Shown here: positions 5,116-5,575 of the stretch, piece by piece
Numbering within the stretch: the first letter of the stretch is position 1
Layout of the letters: each line of letters starts with the position of its first letter
NCBI GenBank assembly: GCA_030605515.1
Contig: JAUWIE010000018.1
Location: 1 to 5,575 of the forward strand
Length of the DNA stretch: 5,575 bases
Direction: 5' to 3'
Origin: Thermoplasmatota archaeon
GTDB lineage: Archaea; Thermoplasmatota; E2; DHVEG-1
The notes under the pieces: model-generated
The model's input: only the letters and a program-made list of their open reading frames with translations
Told to the model about the DNA's origin: nothing
Databases searched by the model: none
Translations under genes and position numbers: made by a program

Positions 5116-5575
5116 ATGAAATCTGATATAGAGATAGCTAGATCAGCAAAACTTCAGAATATTTTTGATATAGCAGAAAAAGCAGGATTGCAAAAAGATG
5201 ATGTTATTCCATGGGGCAATTTCAAAGCAAAAATTTCTCTCAATGCATTAAATAGAGTTCAGAATGAAAAGGATGGGAAACTTATTCTTGTTACAACAAT
5301 TAATCCTACATCTGAGGGTGAAGGTAAAACCACTGTTACTATTGGTCTTGCACAGGCTCTTGTTAAGCTTGATAAAAAAACAATGCTTGCTATCAGGGAG
5401 CCATCTCTTGGCCCTATGATGGGTTTAAAAGGTGGTGCAACAGGCGGTGGTTACTCCCAGGTTCTTCCAATGGAGGATATTAACCTTCATTTTACTGGTG
5501 ATATGCATGCGATAACAAGTGCTCATAATCTACTGGCTAGCCTTCTTGATAACCATATTCATCATGGTGATGTTT
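5116..5575 (+). CDS. fhs: formate-tetrahydrofolate ligase, N-terminal part (3' truncated)
   Basis: Runs off the right edge after 153 codons; the full protein is usually about 550-560 residues, so roughly the first quarter is present. The enzyme joins formate to tetrahydrofolate with ATP, giving 10-formyl-THF via a formyl-phosphate intermediate, and is reversible. Visible: the usual N-terminus [16 protein letters not shown], the P-loop TSEGEGKTT (residues 65-73, with Lys71), [14 protein letters not shown] with Arg94, then [20 protein letters not shown] and [13 protein letters not shown]. Lys71 and Arg94 have the same spacing as the P-loop lysine and formyl-phosphate-contacting arginine of the Moorella enzyme. 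The P-loop reads TSEGEGKT where TPAGEGKT is usual; the nucleotide-binding glycines and lysine are kept. ATG 5116 gives the standard family start. No Shine-Dalgarno site is seen, and a TATA-like box is at leaderless spacing. Confidence 0.95.
   Translation, partial: MKSDIEIARSAKLQNIFDIAEKAGLQKDDVIPWGNFKAKISLNALNRVQNEKDGKLILVTTINPTSEGEGKTTVTIGLAQALVKLDKKTMLAIREPSLGPMMGLKGGATGGGYSQVLPMEDINLHFTGDMHAITSAHNLLASLLDNHIHHGDV

Overview
The window reads as chromosomal DNA from an AT-rich archaeon. The strongest evidence is the 3' end of an ABCE1/Rli1 gene, a ribosome-recycling ATPase found in archaea and eukaryotes but not bacteria. Supporting this, most genes lack a Shine-Dalgarno site, and TATA-like boxes sit about 25-35 bases before several start codons, as expected for archaeal transcripts with no leader or a very short one. 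Thermoplasmatota or a similar heterotrophic archaeal lineage is a reasonable guess, because members of that group combine these tetrahydrofolate and histidine-degradation genes. The lineage cannot be proved from this window.

Layout. Positions 1-671 (+) hold the second nucleotide-binding domain of ABCE1, cut at the left edge. Positions 672-1594 are a very AT-rich stretch without recognisable metabolic genes. It carries a 45-residue lysine-rich ORF (724-861) and a 192-residue protein with two membrane helices and a tandemly duplicated domain (903-1481), then a convergent spacer. Positions 1595-2812 (-) encode imidazolonepropionase (HutI). A 55-base divergent promoter region separates it from a fused glutamate formimidoyltransferase/formimidoyl-THF cyclodeaminase (FtcD, 2868-4532, +). 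A T-rich spacer with a likely terminator and a good TATA box follows, then a small uncharacterised protein with an uncertain start (about 4661/4685-5065, +). The right edge cuts off formate-tetrahydrofolate ligase (Fhs, from 5116, +).

How the genes fit together. HutI makes N-formimino-L-glutamate from imidazolonepropionate. FtcD moves the formimino group to tetrahydrofolate and deaminates it to 5,10-methenyl-THF. Fhs interconverts formate and 10-formyl-THF with ATP. The right two thirds of the window is therefore a histidine-to-one-carbon (folate) module, which could supply C1 units or, with Fhs running in reverse, yield ATP. The upstream genes hutH and hutU are not in the window.

I see no CRISPR array, transposon, tRNA or rRNA. 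The least explained material is the 672-1594 region and the start of the small gene between ftcD and fhs.
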